Positions 55,862 to 64,000 of a stretch of 64,000 bases of DNA are shown here, piece after piece (within the stretch, counting starts at the first letter, position 1; every line of letters begins with the position of its first letter). The position numbers and the translations under genes are program-made. A model generated the notes under the pieces. It did no database searches and had not been told where the DNA came from. It was given only the letters and a program-made list of their open reading frames with translations. The stretch is from Henricia sp. BOLD:AAB3569 (taxonomy: Eukaryota; Echinodermata; Asteroidea; Spinulosida; Echinasteridae), in NCBI GenBank assembly GCA_037783545.1, contig JBBELK010000001.1:868001-932000 (forward strand). Direction: 5' to 3'.

Positions 55862-56104
55862 ATGCAGTACAATAAGAACGTTAAAACGTATGATTCACGT
55901 GTCATAACGTGTGAACGTATTTCATGTTGCAAAGTGATATTCCGGACGAGTATTTACAAAGTTATACCTAACTATATTGACGAACAGTCTATTCCACTCA
56001 TTGTACATATACGCGATAATATGGTGCAGTACGTACCAGCATCCTTCCTATATGGTACCAGCCTCTATAACGCGTTGAGACAAGTCATACTGGCGAGGCC
56101 TTGA
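55862..56104 (+). CDS. Small ORF in left arm, 80 codons
   Basis: Starts MQYNKNVKTYDSRVITCERI and ends YNALRQVILARP. Its composition looks protein-like, without low complexity. The translation is identical in the right arm. It reads inward, in the same direction as the 78-codon ORF and convergent with the 227-codon gene. Function unknown. Confidence 0.35.
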   Translation: MQYNKNVKTYDSRVITCERISCCKVIFRTSIYKVIPNYIDEQSIPLIVHIRDNMVQYVPASFLYGTSLYNALRQVILARP

Positions 56105-56179
56105 ACATCCTGTGGGCCGGGCTTTATTGGGGTTGTGAGGGTCGAAACACCATGACGTCATAACGATGAGTCAGCACAA

Positions 56180-57023
56180 ATGGTTGACGTGTTAATTAGT
56201 GCTCGTTCTCCAATGGCGCTAGATTTGAAAGCACTAACCCTGCTATTTCAGCTTCATTTTTGGAGTAGCATTTGTTGGATCCACAGCTCCAATACGTTTA
56301 TTCATTCATTTCAACTCAATGCAGTTTACAACATTTTTCAGAAATGCTGCAGCAACTTAGCACATCGACGCCAAGATGGAATTACATGGTAGTCAAGGTA
56401 CGTTGTAAACAAAATTGTTTTTATTTTACACGTCAATTTGTTTGTTTTCTTTGTATTTTCCATATAAGATGTTTGCCACATTAATACTGTAGGCTCCTAT
56501 CATGTTTATTTGGTGTATCGGGCAGATTATTGCTCCTGTGTGGCCCTACCGAACAAAGAAACCGTCCTTGGAGCGGGAAAATTAAATCGCTGTCAACACC
56601 ATAAATGCCGTAGATTGGTATGATAAAATAAGTTTACTAACATCATGCATAGTTATGTTTGAAGTCTTACATGAGTTTATTTGTACATTTTTTTAAAATA
56701 TCCTTTTTTTCATTTTGAAATTAATAGTTGCAAATACATCAACAAAACAAATTGTGGTTGATTTAATCAATAAATATTTACGATCGATCAAAAGTAAATA
56801 CTCCCGACACACAATATATCAATCTATAGCATAATATAATCCTGAATGGGCTGTTCGGTGTTACCCTTATTGATAATGGATTGCTGGAGGAGTGCCTACC
56901 AGAGGTAACTATTTTTTATAATAATTTCTTTTCTACCAAAGGCACTTGAGTTATGTTATTTTAAAATAACAATTTCTTTCTGAAACTACTAGTTTTTAAT
57001 CACCACCGCGCGTTCCTCATGGT
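56180..57023. other. Left-arm spacer between small ORFs and the 227-aa gene
   Basis: AT-rich. A 70-codon frame (56180-56392) is present in both arms but overlaps another equally long frame, and neither resembles a protein. A possible donor CAAG|GTACGT occurs at 56396. Confidence 0.4.
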
Positions 57024-57707
57024 CTACCTATGCTGGAACAGTCCGTTAAATTCGGCCTGGTGTTTGGGCATTACTCTGTTCAAGGCTTTGTTTACTTCCA
57101 TGCCTTTATTTACTTTTTCTTCGAGCTCTTCCACAATCTCTTGATGAGTATCACTGTCTTTCAGATATAGGTAACTTGACAAGAAATCCTTGTAGTTGTT
57201 GAAAAAGATTCTATCGACTGCCCAGAGGGTCTTCCGTTTGGCTTTTTCCTTGGCTTGATCTTCACCCATACCCTCGCTGACATACTTTTCATATTTTTCA
57301 CTCCACATGTCTCCAGTGGATTCTTTGGCTTCTTCCAACCAGTCTCGATAGGCGACATTGTCTTCCAATTCAGAATCAGACTCATCCGATGATTTGTCAT
57401 CTTTTTCTGTTTCAGATTCCGATTCATCTTCCTCAACATCTTCGTCATCAGCCTGCGTAGAGTCAGTTCCACAGCTTTCTATTTCCGAATCTTCAAATCT
57501 ACGCCTTTTAAAATCGGTTTCATAATTTTCCATGTCCGAATATTCAGATTGAATAGGTTCAATTTCCCGATCATCGTCAACTCTGTCCGTTTGAGATTCA
57601 TCTTCAGCATGTACATTCTCTGCATGCCGCCGTAGGTTATATTTCCGCTCAAAGCTTTTGTCACACTGGTGGCAAGCATGGGGTTTGATTGCAGAAGCAG
57701 CATTCAT
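57024..57707 (-). CDS. C2H2-acidic 227-aa protein, left-arm copy
   Basis: One C2H2 finger at residues 12-34 (CHQCDKSFERKYNLRRHAENV then H) is followed by a Glu/Asp/Ser-rich stretch with a KRRRF basic patch (about 69-73), and then a charged C-terminal domain of about 110 residues (YRDWLEEAKESTGDMWSEKY, KRKTLWAVDRIFFNNYKDFL, VNKALNRVMPKHQAEFNGLF). The finger and basic patch suggest a nuclear, DNA-binding protein (inference). The family is not one I can name. The translation is identical to the right-arm copy. Both genes point outward from the minisatellite core. TATATATA lies at 57762-57769, about 55 bp upstream of the ATG. As the only substantial gene in the element it may serve its replication or mobilisation. 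Confidence 0.75.
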   Translation of the reverse strand: MNAASAIKPHACHQCDKSFERKYNLRRHAENVHAEDESQTDRVDDDREIEPIQSEYSDMENYETDFKRRRFEDSEIESCGTDSTQADDEDVEEDESESETEKDDKSSDESDSELEDNVAYRDWLEEAKESTGDMWSEKYEKYVSEGMGEDQAKEKAKRKTLWAVDRIFFNNYKDFLSSYLYLKDSDTHQEIVEELEEKVNKGMEVNKALNRVMPKHQAEFNGLFQHR

Positions 57708-57761
57708 GTTGAATCTTTGAAGGTCGATCTCCGAATGGCAAAAAGCGGATTAAATCGTTAA

Positions 57762-57769
57762 TATATATA
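57762..57769 (-). promoter_or_regulatory. TATA box of the left-arm 227-aa gene
   Basis: TATATATA on the minus strand, about 55 bp before the ATG. It is mirrored exactly at 59423-59430. Confidence 0.5.
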
Positions 57770-57847
57770 ACTACTCATTATGCTTATACCTCTGGTTTTT
57801 GTGCTCATTATGAACATATATATTCCCTGCTGTCTATAACGTCCGTG

Positions 57848-58689
57848 TTTACTCATTTTCGCTGCTCATTTGATCACTCCGCTGCTCATTTGCTCACTCT
57901 GCTGCTCATTTTGCTCACTTTCGCTGCTCATTTGCTCACTTCGCTGCTCATTTGCTCACTCTGTTGCTAATTTCGCTGCTCATTTGCTCACTTCGCTGCT
58001 CATTTTACTCATTTTGCTCACTTTCGCTGCTCATTTGCTCATTTTGCTCACTTTCGCTGCTCATTTGCTCACTTCGCTGCTCATTTTACTCATTTTGCTC
58101 ACTTCGCTGCTCATTTTACTCATTTTGCTCACTTCGCTGCTCATTTTACTCATTTTGCTCACTTTCGCTGCTCATTTTACTTATTTCGCTGCTCATTTGA
58201 TCACTCCGCTGCTCATTTGCTCACTCTGCTGCTCATTTTGCTCACTTTCGCTGCTCATTTGCTCACTTCGCTGCTCATTTGCTCACTCTGTTGCTAATTT
58301 CGCTGCTCATTTGCTCACTTCGCTGCTCATTTTACTCATTTTGCTCACTTTCGCTGCTCATTTGCTCATTTTGCTCACTTTCGCTGCTCATTTGCTCACT
58401 TCGCTGCTCATTTTACTCATTTTGCTCACTTCGCTGCTCATTTTACTCATTTTGCTCACTTCGCTGCTCATTTTACTCATTTTGCTCACTTTCGCTGCTC
58501 ATTTTACTTATTTCGCTGCTCATTTGCTCACTTCGCTGCTCATTTGCTCACTCTGTTGCTCATTTCGCTGCTCATTTGCTCACTTCGCTGCTCATTTTAC
58601 TCATTTTGCTCACTTTCGCTGCTCATTTGCTCACTCTGTTGCTCATTTCGCTGCTCATTTGCTCACTTCGCTGCTCATTTGATCATTTG
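57848..58689 (+). repeat. Core minisatellite, left half, with 327-bp higher-order repeat
   Basis: Built from GCTGCTCATTTGCTCACTTC and variants with TTTTACTCATTTTGCTCAC inserts. A 327-bp block starting near 57871 is repeated at 58198. Because the array lacks stops in this direction it is open in several frames (LLICSLRCSF-type strings), which is not evidence of protein. Confidence 0.95.
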
Positions 58690-58720
58690 CTAATTTTTAC
58701 ATACAGTTTAAGCTTTTAAG
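58690..58720. other. Centre (loop) of the 7-kb palindrome
   Basis: About 30 bp of unique DNA (AATTTTTACATACAGTTTAA, then GCTTTTAA) between the two oppositely oriented arrays. Confidence 0.85.
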
Positions 58721-59344
58721 CAGCGAAAGTGAGCAAAATGAGTAAAATGAGCAGCGAAGTGAGCAAATGAGCAGCGAAAGTGAGCAAAATGAGCAGCGAA
58801 GTGAGCAAATGAGCAGCGAAAGTGAGCAAAAATGAGTCAAATGAGCAGCGAAGTGAGCAAATGAGCAGCGAAATGAGCAACAGAGTGAGCAAATGAGCAG
58901 CGAAAGTGAGCAAAATGAGTAAAATGAGCAGCGAAGTGAGCAAATGAGCAGCGAAATGAGCAACAGAGTGAGCAAATGAGCAGCGAAGTGAGCAAATGAG
59001 CAGCGAAATGAGTAAAATGAGCAGCGAAAGTGAGCAAAATGAGTAAAATGAGCAGCGAAGTGAGCAAAATGAGTAAAGTGAGCAGCGAAGTGAGCAAAAT
59101 GAGTAAAATGAGCAGCGAAGTGAGCAAATGAGCAGCGAAAGTGAGCAAAATGAGCAAATGAGCAGCGAAAGTGAGCAAAATGAGTAAAATGAGCAGCGAA
59201 GTGAGCAAATGAGCAGCGAAATTAGCAACAGAGTGAGCAAATGAGCAGCGAAGTGAGCAAATGAGCAGCGAAAGTGAGCAAAATGAGCAGCAGAGTGAGC
59301 AAATGAGCAGCGGAGTGATCAAATGAGCAGCGAAAATGAGTAAA
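58721..59344 (-). repeat. Core minisatellite, right half (inverted)
   Basis: The reverse complement of the left-half unit (GAAGTGAGCAAATGAGCAGC). About 220 bp shorter than the left half and lacking the 327-bp duplication, so the two halves have evolved separately in length. Confidence 0.93.
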
Positions 59345-59422
59345 CACGGACGTTATAGACAGCAGGGAATATATATGTTCATAATGAGCACAAAAACCAG
59401 AGGTATAAGCATAATGAGTAGT

Positions 59423-59430
59423 TATATATA
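59423..59430 (+). promoter_or_regulatory. TATA box of the right-arm 227-aa gene
   Basis: TATATATA about 55 bp before the ATG at 59485, mirrored in the left arm. Confidence 0.5.
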
Positions 59431-59484
59431 TTAACGATTTAATCCGCTTTTTGCCATTCGGAGATCGACCTTCAAAGATTCAAC

Positions 59485-60168
59485 ATGAATGCTGCTTCTG
59501 CAATCAAACCCCATGCTTGCCACCAGTGTGACAAAAGCTTTGAGCGGAAATATAACCTACGGCGGCATGCAGAGAATGTACATGCTGAAGATGAATCTCA
59601 AACGGACAGAGTTGACGATGATCGGGAAATTGAACCTATTCAATCTGAATATTCGGACATGGAAAATTATGAAACCGATTTTAAAAGGCGTAGATTTGAA
59701 GATTCGGAAATAGAAAGCTGTGGAACTGACTCTACGCAGGCTGATGACGAAGATGTTGAGGAAGATGAATCGGAATCTGAAACAGAAAAAGATGACAAAT
59801 CATCGGATGAGTCTGATTCTGAATTGGAAGACAATGTCGCCTATCGAGACTGGTTGGAAGAAGCCAAAGAATCCACTGGAGACATGTGGAGTGAAAAATA
59901 TGAAAAGTATGTCAGCGAGGGTATGGGTGAAGATCAAGCCAAGGAAAAAGCCAAACGGAAGACCCTCTGGGCAGTCGATAGAATCTTTTTCAACAACTAC
60001 AAGGATTTCTTGTCAAGTTACCTATATCTGAAAGACAGTGATACTCATCAAGAGATTGTGGAAGAGCTCGAAGAAAAAGTAAATAAAGGCATGGAAGTAA
60101 ACAAAGCCTTGAACAGAGTAATGCCCAAACACCAGGCCGAATTTAACGGACTGTTCCAGCATAGGTAG
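59485..60168 (+). CDS. C2H2-acidic 227-aa protein, right-arm copy
   Basis: Residue-for-residue identical to the left-arm product at 57707-57024, including the single C2H2 finger and the charged C-terminal domain. It is divergent from the left-arm copy across the minisatellite core. Identity of both copies implies recent origin or ongoing gene conversion between arms. Confidence 0.75.
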   Translation: MNAASAIKPHACHQCDKSFERKYNLRRHAENVHAEDESQTDRVDDDREIEPIQSEYSDMENYETDFKRRRFEDSEIESCGTDSTQADDEDVEEDESESETEKDDKSSDESDSELEDNVAYRDWLEEAKESTGDMWSEKYEKYVSEGMGEDQAKEKAKRKTLWAVDRIFFNNYKDFLSSYLYLKDSDTHQEIVEELEEKVNKGMEVNKALNRVMPKHQAEFNGLFQHR

Positions 60169-61087
60169 ACCATGAGGAACGCGCGGTGGTGATTAAAAAC
60201 TAGTAGTTTCAGAAAGAAATTGTTATTTTAAAATAACATAACTCAAGTGCCTTTGGTAGAAAAGAAATTATTATAAAAAATAGTTACCTCTGGTAGGCAC
60301 TCCTCCAGCAATCCATTATCAATAAGGGTAACACCGAACAGCCCATTCAGGATTATATTATGCTATAGATTGATATATTGTGTGTCGGGAGTATTTACTT
60401 TTGATCGATCGTAAATATTTATTGATTAAATCAACCACAATTTGTTTTGTTGATGTATTTGCAACTATTAATTTCAAAATGAAAAAAAGGATATTTTAAA
60501 AAAATGTACAAATAAACTCATGTAAGACTTCAAACATAACTATGCATGATGTTAGTAAACTTATTTTATCATACCAATCTACGGCATTTATGGTGTTGAC
60601 AGCGATTTAATTTTCCCCCTCCAAGGACGGTTTCTTTGTTCGGTAGGGCCACACAGGAGCAATAATCTGCCCGATACACCAAATAAACATGATAGGAGCC
60701 TACAGTATTAATGTGGCAAACATCTTATATGGAAAATACAAAGAAAACAAACAAATTGACGTGTAAAATAAAAAAAAATTTGTTTACAACGTACCTTGAC
60801 TACCATGTAATTCCATCTTGGCGTCGATGTGCTAAGTTGCTGCAGCATTTCTGAAAAATGTTGTAAACTGCATTGAGTTGAAATGAATGAATAAACGTAT
60901 TGGAGCTGTGGATCCAACAAATGCTACTCCAAAAATGAAGCTGAAATAGCAGGGTTAGTGCTTTCAAATCTAGCGCCATTGGAGAACGAGCACTAATTAA
61001 CACGTCAACCATTTGTGCTGACTCATCGTTATGACGTCATGGTGTTTCGACCCTCACAACCCCAATAAAGCCCGGCCCACAGGATGT
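60169..61087. other. Right-arm spacer, mirror of 56105-57023
   Basis: Exact mirror layout of the left arm. A few substitutions are visible (for example AAAAATTTG versus AAAACAATTTTG near 60775, and CCCCCTCC versus CCCGCTCC near 60617). Confidence 0.6.
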
Positions 61088-61330
61088 TCAAGGCCTCGCC
61101 AGTATGACTTGTCTCAACGCGTTATAGAGGCTGGTACCATATAGGAAGGATGCTGGTACGTACTGCACCATATTATCGCGTATATGTACAATGAGTGGAA
61201 TAGACTGTTCGTCAATATAGTTAGGTATAACTTTGTAAATACTCGTCCGGAATATCACTTTGCAACATGAAATACGTTCACACGTTATGACACGTGAATC
61301 ATACGTTTTAACGTTCTTATTGTACTGCAT
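61088..61330 (-). CDS. Small ORF in right arm, 80 codons
   Basis: Same translation as 55862-56104. Function unknown. Confidence 0.35.
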   Translation of the reverse strand: MQYNKNVKTYDSRVITCERISCCKVIFRTSIYKVIPNYIDEQSIPLIVHIRDNMVQYVPASFLYGTSLYNALRQVILARP

Positions 61331-61421
61331 TTCATTTACTGTATTTTAATTGTTCTTATTCTTAATGTCGACTTTCGTATTATTGTATCTTATACATAAG
61401 AATACATCAAAAAATACGTAG

Positions 61422-61658
61422 TTATAATAAGAGTACATATACATGATCAAACGTAAATACTATAAGACGTTTGTACACAGTGTATGGGTGTAGCGATTTC
61501 AAGATTGTGTAGTGAAATAAAGCACGGTACGTGTCTTTTGGAGTATCGATGTAGCGATTTTGTAAAAACGGGTTACATTGACAGACTCCAATATACACGG
61601 ATTTAATTTGTTTAGGTCGTGCACCTTCACACGGGTTCATATTTCCTATTTGTCTCAT
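61422..61658 (-). CDS. Small ORF in right arm, 78 codons
   Basis: Mirror of 55534-55770, with Ile instead of Asn in the HYT(N/I)LKS stretch. Confidence 0.3.
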   Translation of the reverse strand: MRQIGNMNPCEGARPKQIKSVYIGVCQCNPFLQNRYIDTPKDTYRALFHYTILKSLHPYTVYKRLIVFTFDHVYVLLL

Positions 61659-61749
61659 TAAGATATTCAGTTCACGACCCGCATTTCCACTGGGTCACGC
61701 TACTCTGTCTCATTAAGATATTCAGTTCGCTCGTCACTGACCTCATGAA

Positions 61750-62047
61750 TATTTGGCTCATCAACGTTTCAGGTCCAAAACTCTTGTTTTTCTTTATTTC
61801 CCCAATCACCTCGTGAATATTTGTCTCATCAACGTTTCAGGTCCAAAACTCTTGTTTTTCTTTATTTCACCAATGACCTCGTGAATATTTGTCTCATCAA
61901 CGTTTCAGGTCCAAAACTCTTGTTTTTCTTTATTCACCCCATGACCTCATGAATATTTGTCTCATCAACGTTTCAGGTCCAACTCTTGTTTTTCTTTATT
62001 TCCACAATGACCTCGTGAATATTTGTCTCATCAACGTTTCAGGTCCA
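61750..62047 (-). repeat. Subterminal 66-68-bp repeats, five units (right arm)
   Basis: Complement of the left-arm array, with five occurrences of AACGTTTCAGGTCC against four at the left. The extra unit accounts for the 68-bp difference in arm length. Confidence 0.9.
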
Positions 62048-62151
62048 TTTGACCCATGACCCTTGACCTTTGATCTCTGTCGGGGGCGTGGTTATGCATA
62101 AATTTGCATAAATTAACATAAAATTGTCTCATCAAGACCCCCCACACTACT

Positions 62152-62157
62152 GCTGCT
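62152..62157 (+). repeat. Target duplication GCTGCT, right copy
   Basis: Follows CCCCACACTACT. Together with the left copy and the empty site it fixes the insertion boundaries. Confidence 0.92.
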
Positions 62158-62196
62158 ACATCACTAAATCATGTAAACAGTAGCCCGGTGTACCTT

Positions 62197-62802
62197 AGCC
62201 CCGCGAGCAGTGCTTTGGGAAAACCCTCGGCCCTGTCGTCTAATGTACTCAAAATCTGTGGCAAACTCACGCAAATGAAATTTGTCCCATGGCTCTGATA
62301 TTTGCTCAATAGGTGCACTCACCCCAGTTTGCAAATATTCCGAAGAGTACGCATCGATCCGATGTCTAGTTTCGGTGAAATCATGGGGAAAGTTTGAGAC
62401 CCTCCCGTGCGATGAAATAACGACTTTCACCATGCGCGAGAGCGGAGAGGTCAACACAATCTAGACTGGTTCGCTGTCCTCATATTTACTTCCCTTCATC
62501 TTACCACAAAGAGAAGTAAATTGAGGATGTGGAACCAGTCTAGTGTTGACCTCTCCGCTCTCGCGCATTTGATTTTTTGTGAAAGTCGGTATTTCATCGC
62601 ACGGGGTCTCAAACTTTCCCCACGATTTCACCGAAACTAGACATCGGATCGATGTGTACTCTTCGGAATATTTGCAAACTGAGTTTGCACCTGAGTGGAC
62701 CTATTGAGCAAATATCAGAGCCATGGGACAAATTTCATTTGCGTGAGTTTGCCACAGATTTTGAGTACATTAGACGACAGGGCTGAGGGTTTTCCCGAAC
62801 TA
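62197..62802. mobile_element. 606-bp fold-back element with captured sequence
   Basis: Flanked by the 10-bp duplication GGTGTACCTT (62187-62196 and 62803-62812), single in block A at 44886-44895. The arms pair over about 270 bp (GGGAAAACCCTC / GAGGGTTTTCCC, CGATCCGATGTCTAGTTTCG and complement), meeting at a hairpin of CTAGACTGGTTC / GAACCAGTCTAG. Both arms contain a stretch (TGAGCAAATATCAGAGC to GTTTGCCACAGATTTT) also present outside the element at 63541-63599. A 9-10-bp duplication suggests a MULE-like mobiliser (inference). Confidence 0.88.
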
Positions 62803-63509
62803 GGTGTACCTTTAATCTTTATAGAGCAGGGATGCCAGTGGCTTTTACATGTACTTTCAGGGCCGGAAAAAAAAATCATAACTGCACGTACTGTGTGTGC
62901 ACGTTGTGGGATGTACATTGCAAGTGTGCAATGCAAAATGTCAGATTGTTGTATTGATACAGCGCCCTCTGTCGAGTCTATGGACTTCTCATAGTCTGGT
63001 TTCGTGATACTTTAGCCGTGAATGATTATGGCCGGGATACAGACATACTGCATGTGTGCAAATCATGTACACTGGGGGCGACCGCGTTTAAGACGCTTAC
63101 CTCGTGTATACGGGGTTTACACCGCGCCGGGGGAAGCCCCCAGAAGATGCAGAACGACACAGGGTTTCACTTTGACAAAATCCCCACCCCTGGGGCAACA
63201 TTTAGGTGACAAAAATCCCCACCCTCGGGTGCAAAACGTTTATGCATACAAATTTGTATTTCAATGGGTCAAAACCCCCACTGGGTGGGGTTGCGCGGGG
63301 GGTGGAGAGGGAAACAATTGATAAAGAACAATTCCTATAGAGTCACCATCAACCAGCTTTATAGTCAAAGCCATCGATTTAATTAGTCAAAACAATTAAT
63401 TGCAAAGTTGTATCCAGTGTGCGAAGCCGCCTTATATAGATATATGTTTTGTGCACGCGCGCACATGCAGCGCTTGAGGGCGCTCTTTGCACCAACTTCA
63501 AAAACGAAA

Positions 63510-63704
63510 ATGTCGAAATGGTCTAGTGCAAGTGCACCTATTGAGCAAATATCAGAGCTAAGGGACAAATTTCATTTGCGTGAGTTTGCCACAGATTTTG
63601 GGTTAGAAACAGCACCAGGGCGGAGGATAGGACGCCCTGTCCACGGGTCTAGTCTGGGAAAATCGAAATCAAAACCAGCCATTCTCATTCTAGACAGTGT
63701 CTAG
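63510..63704 (+). CDS. Possible short exon or micro-ORF
   Basis: From an ATG in AAAATGTCG, the frame reads MSKWSSASAPIEQISELRDK and then FHLREFATDFGLE, ending at TAG. The block A copy (46140 onward) is frameshifted after RDKF. A related stretch (SAPIEQISEPWDKFHLREFA) is inside the fold-back element at 62197. No known family. It could be the first exon of an unrecognised gene or plain repeat. Confidence 0.25.
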   Translation: MSKWSSASAPIEQISELRDKFHLREFATDFGLETAPGRRIGRPVHGSSLGKSKSKPAILILDSV

Positions 63705-63784
63705 AAAATTGCTAGACAACTCGTACCCGGGTCAACTCGTACCCCTTTTGTCGTTATTATTTTGTTGTAGATTTTTAAAGGTCC

Positions 63785-64000
63785 TGCGTACATTTTGTAG
63801 TTCCCGCTACGTTTACACCATGTCCCCCGGCAGTCCCGGCGCTCCGGTTTGGCCAAAACGTGGCGTGCCGTGGAACTTCTGTCTTTTTATTACTTTGGCT
63901 TGACTCGGCCCTAGTTGGGCCGGTGTGTTGCGTTCTATCTACCACGGTGCGTTACGTCCCGGTACGGAAAGCGTGGCGCGCCGTGCCGGTTCCGGGCCGC
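63785..64000. repeat. Start of the GC-rich segment, block B copy
   Basis: TTTTGTAGTTCCCGCTACG through GTGCCGGTTCCGGGCCGC, matching 47726-47932 with small indels. The window ends before the TATA region would be reached. Confidence 0.8.

Larger units (their letters stand above)
55109..62151. mobile_element. 7043-bp giant palindromic transposable element
   Basis: Two near-identical arms face each other around a minisatellite core. Ends are AGTAGTGTGGGGGGTCTTGA and its exact complement, flanked by 6-bp GCTGCT duplications, with an empty paralogous site at 44851. From about 55484 to 57847 the left arm matches the right arm at constant coordinate sum 117192, so there are no net indels over 2.3 kb. 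Only scattered substitutions are seen (for example N/I in one small ORF, and near 56411 and 56570). The right arm has one more 68-bp subterminal repeat. AG...CT ends with a 6-bp duplication are the known hallmarks of Polinton/Maverick elements. No polymerase, integrase, protease, ATPase or capsid frame is visible, so a non-autonomous derivative is my inference. A fold-back (FB/TU-type) element is the alternative. Confidence 0.93.
51229..64000. repeat. Segmental duplication, block B (continues past window end)
   Basis: Paralogue of 42494-47960. It is longer because of about 0.8 kb at 51420-52210, the 7043-bp palindrome and the 606-bp fold-back element. It ends at the window edge inside the GC-rich segment that matches 47706-47935. 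Confidence 0.9.

Noticed and set aside
57870-59322. Long open frames reading LLICSLRCSF-type repeats (up to 270 codons)
   Set aside because: They run through the minisatellite core, which lacks stops in that direction in several frames at once. Composition follows the DNA repeat, not a protein.
55109-62151. Palindrome as an assembly or chimeric-read artefact
   Set aside because: The ends lie exactly at a 6-bp duplication with an empty site elsewhere, the arms differ at several bases, and repeat counts differ between sides. Read-level confirmation would still be useful.

Overview
The window is animal nuclear DNA: split genes with GT-AG introns, metazoan protein families, non-LTR retrotransposon remains, a tRNA-derived SINE and many inverted-repeat (MITE or fold-back) elements. 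Frequent TACATGTA palindromes and the gene content suggest a marine invertebrate, perhaps a deuterostome such as an echinoderm, hemichordate or cephalochordate. That placement is inference from style, not from a marker gene.

Layout. 1-2641: 3' end of an RNF213-like giant ubiquitin-ligase gene (+). 2650-23360: no recognisable host gene. This stretch holds interspersed repeats, a ~2-kb tandem duplication (5103-9124) carrying a fossil reverse-transcriptase (RT) tail, several MITEs, a broken LINE (14804-16700) and a tRNA-Ser-derived SINE. 23361-38981: a ten-exon (+) gene for an LRP12/LRP3-type receptor (CUB, 2 LDLa, CUB, 3 LDLa, membrane segment, long cytoplasmic tail). All exon phases join, and only the first coding exon is missing. 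Its introns hold MITEs and a LINE whose RT frame is open but whose catalytic YADD box reads YVDV. 39000-42380: a Tigger/pogo-like inverted-repeat element and otherwise plain intergenic DNA.

42494-64000 is a direct segmental duplication: block A (about 42494-47960) and block B (51229 to beyond the window). Each has a farnesoic-acid-O-methyltransferase-type domain fragment next to a C2H2 zinc-finger array on the minus strand: 11 fingers in A, and 16 in B with a broken 5' part. Because A and B are paralogous, each serves as the empty site for insertions in the other. This gives exact boundaries for three elements: 412 bp in A (8-bp target duplication), and in B 606 bp (10-bp) and 7043 bp (6-bp).

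The 7043-bp element (55109-62151) is the most unusual object. It is a giant near-perfect palindrome with AG...CT ends, 65-68-bp subterminal repeats, two identical divergent copies of a 227-aa C2H2/acidic-protein gene, and an inverted minisatellite core. Its ends and 6-bp target duplication are those known for Polinton/Maverick elements, but no Polinton core gene is visible. A further ~230-bp palindrome lies in opposite orientations in A and B.
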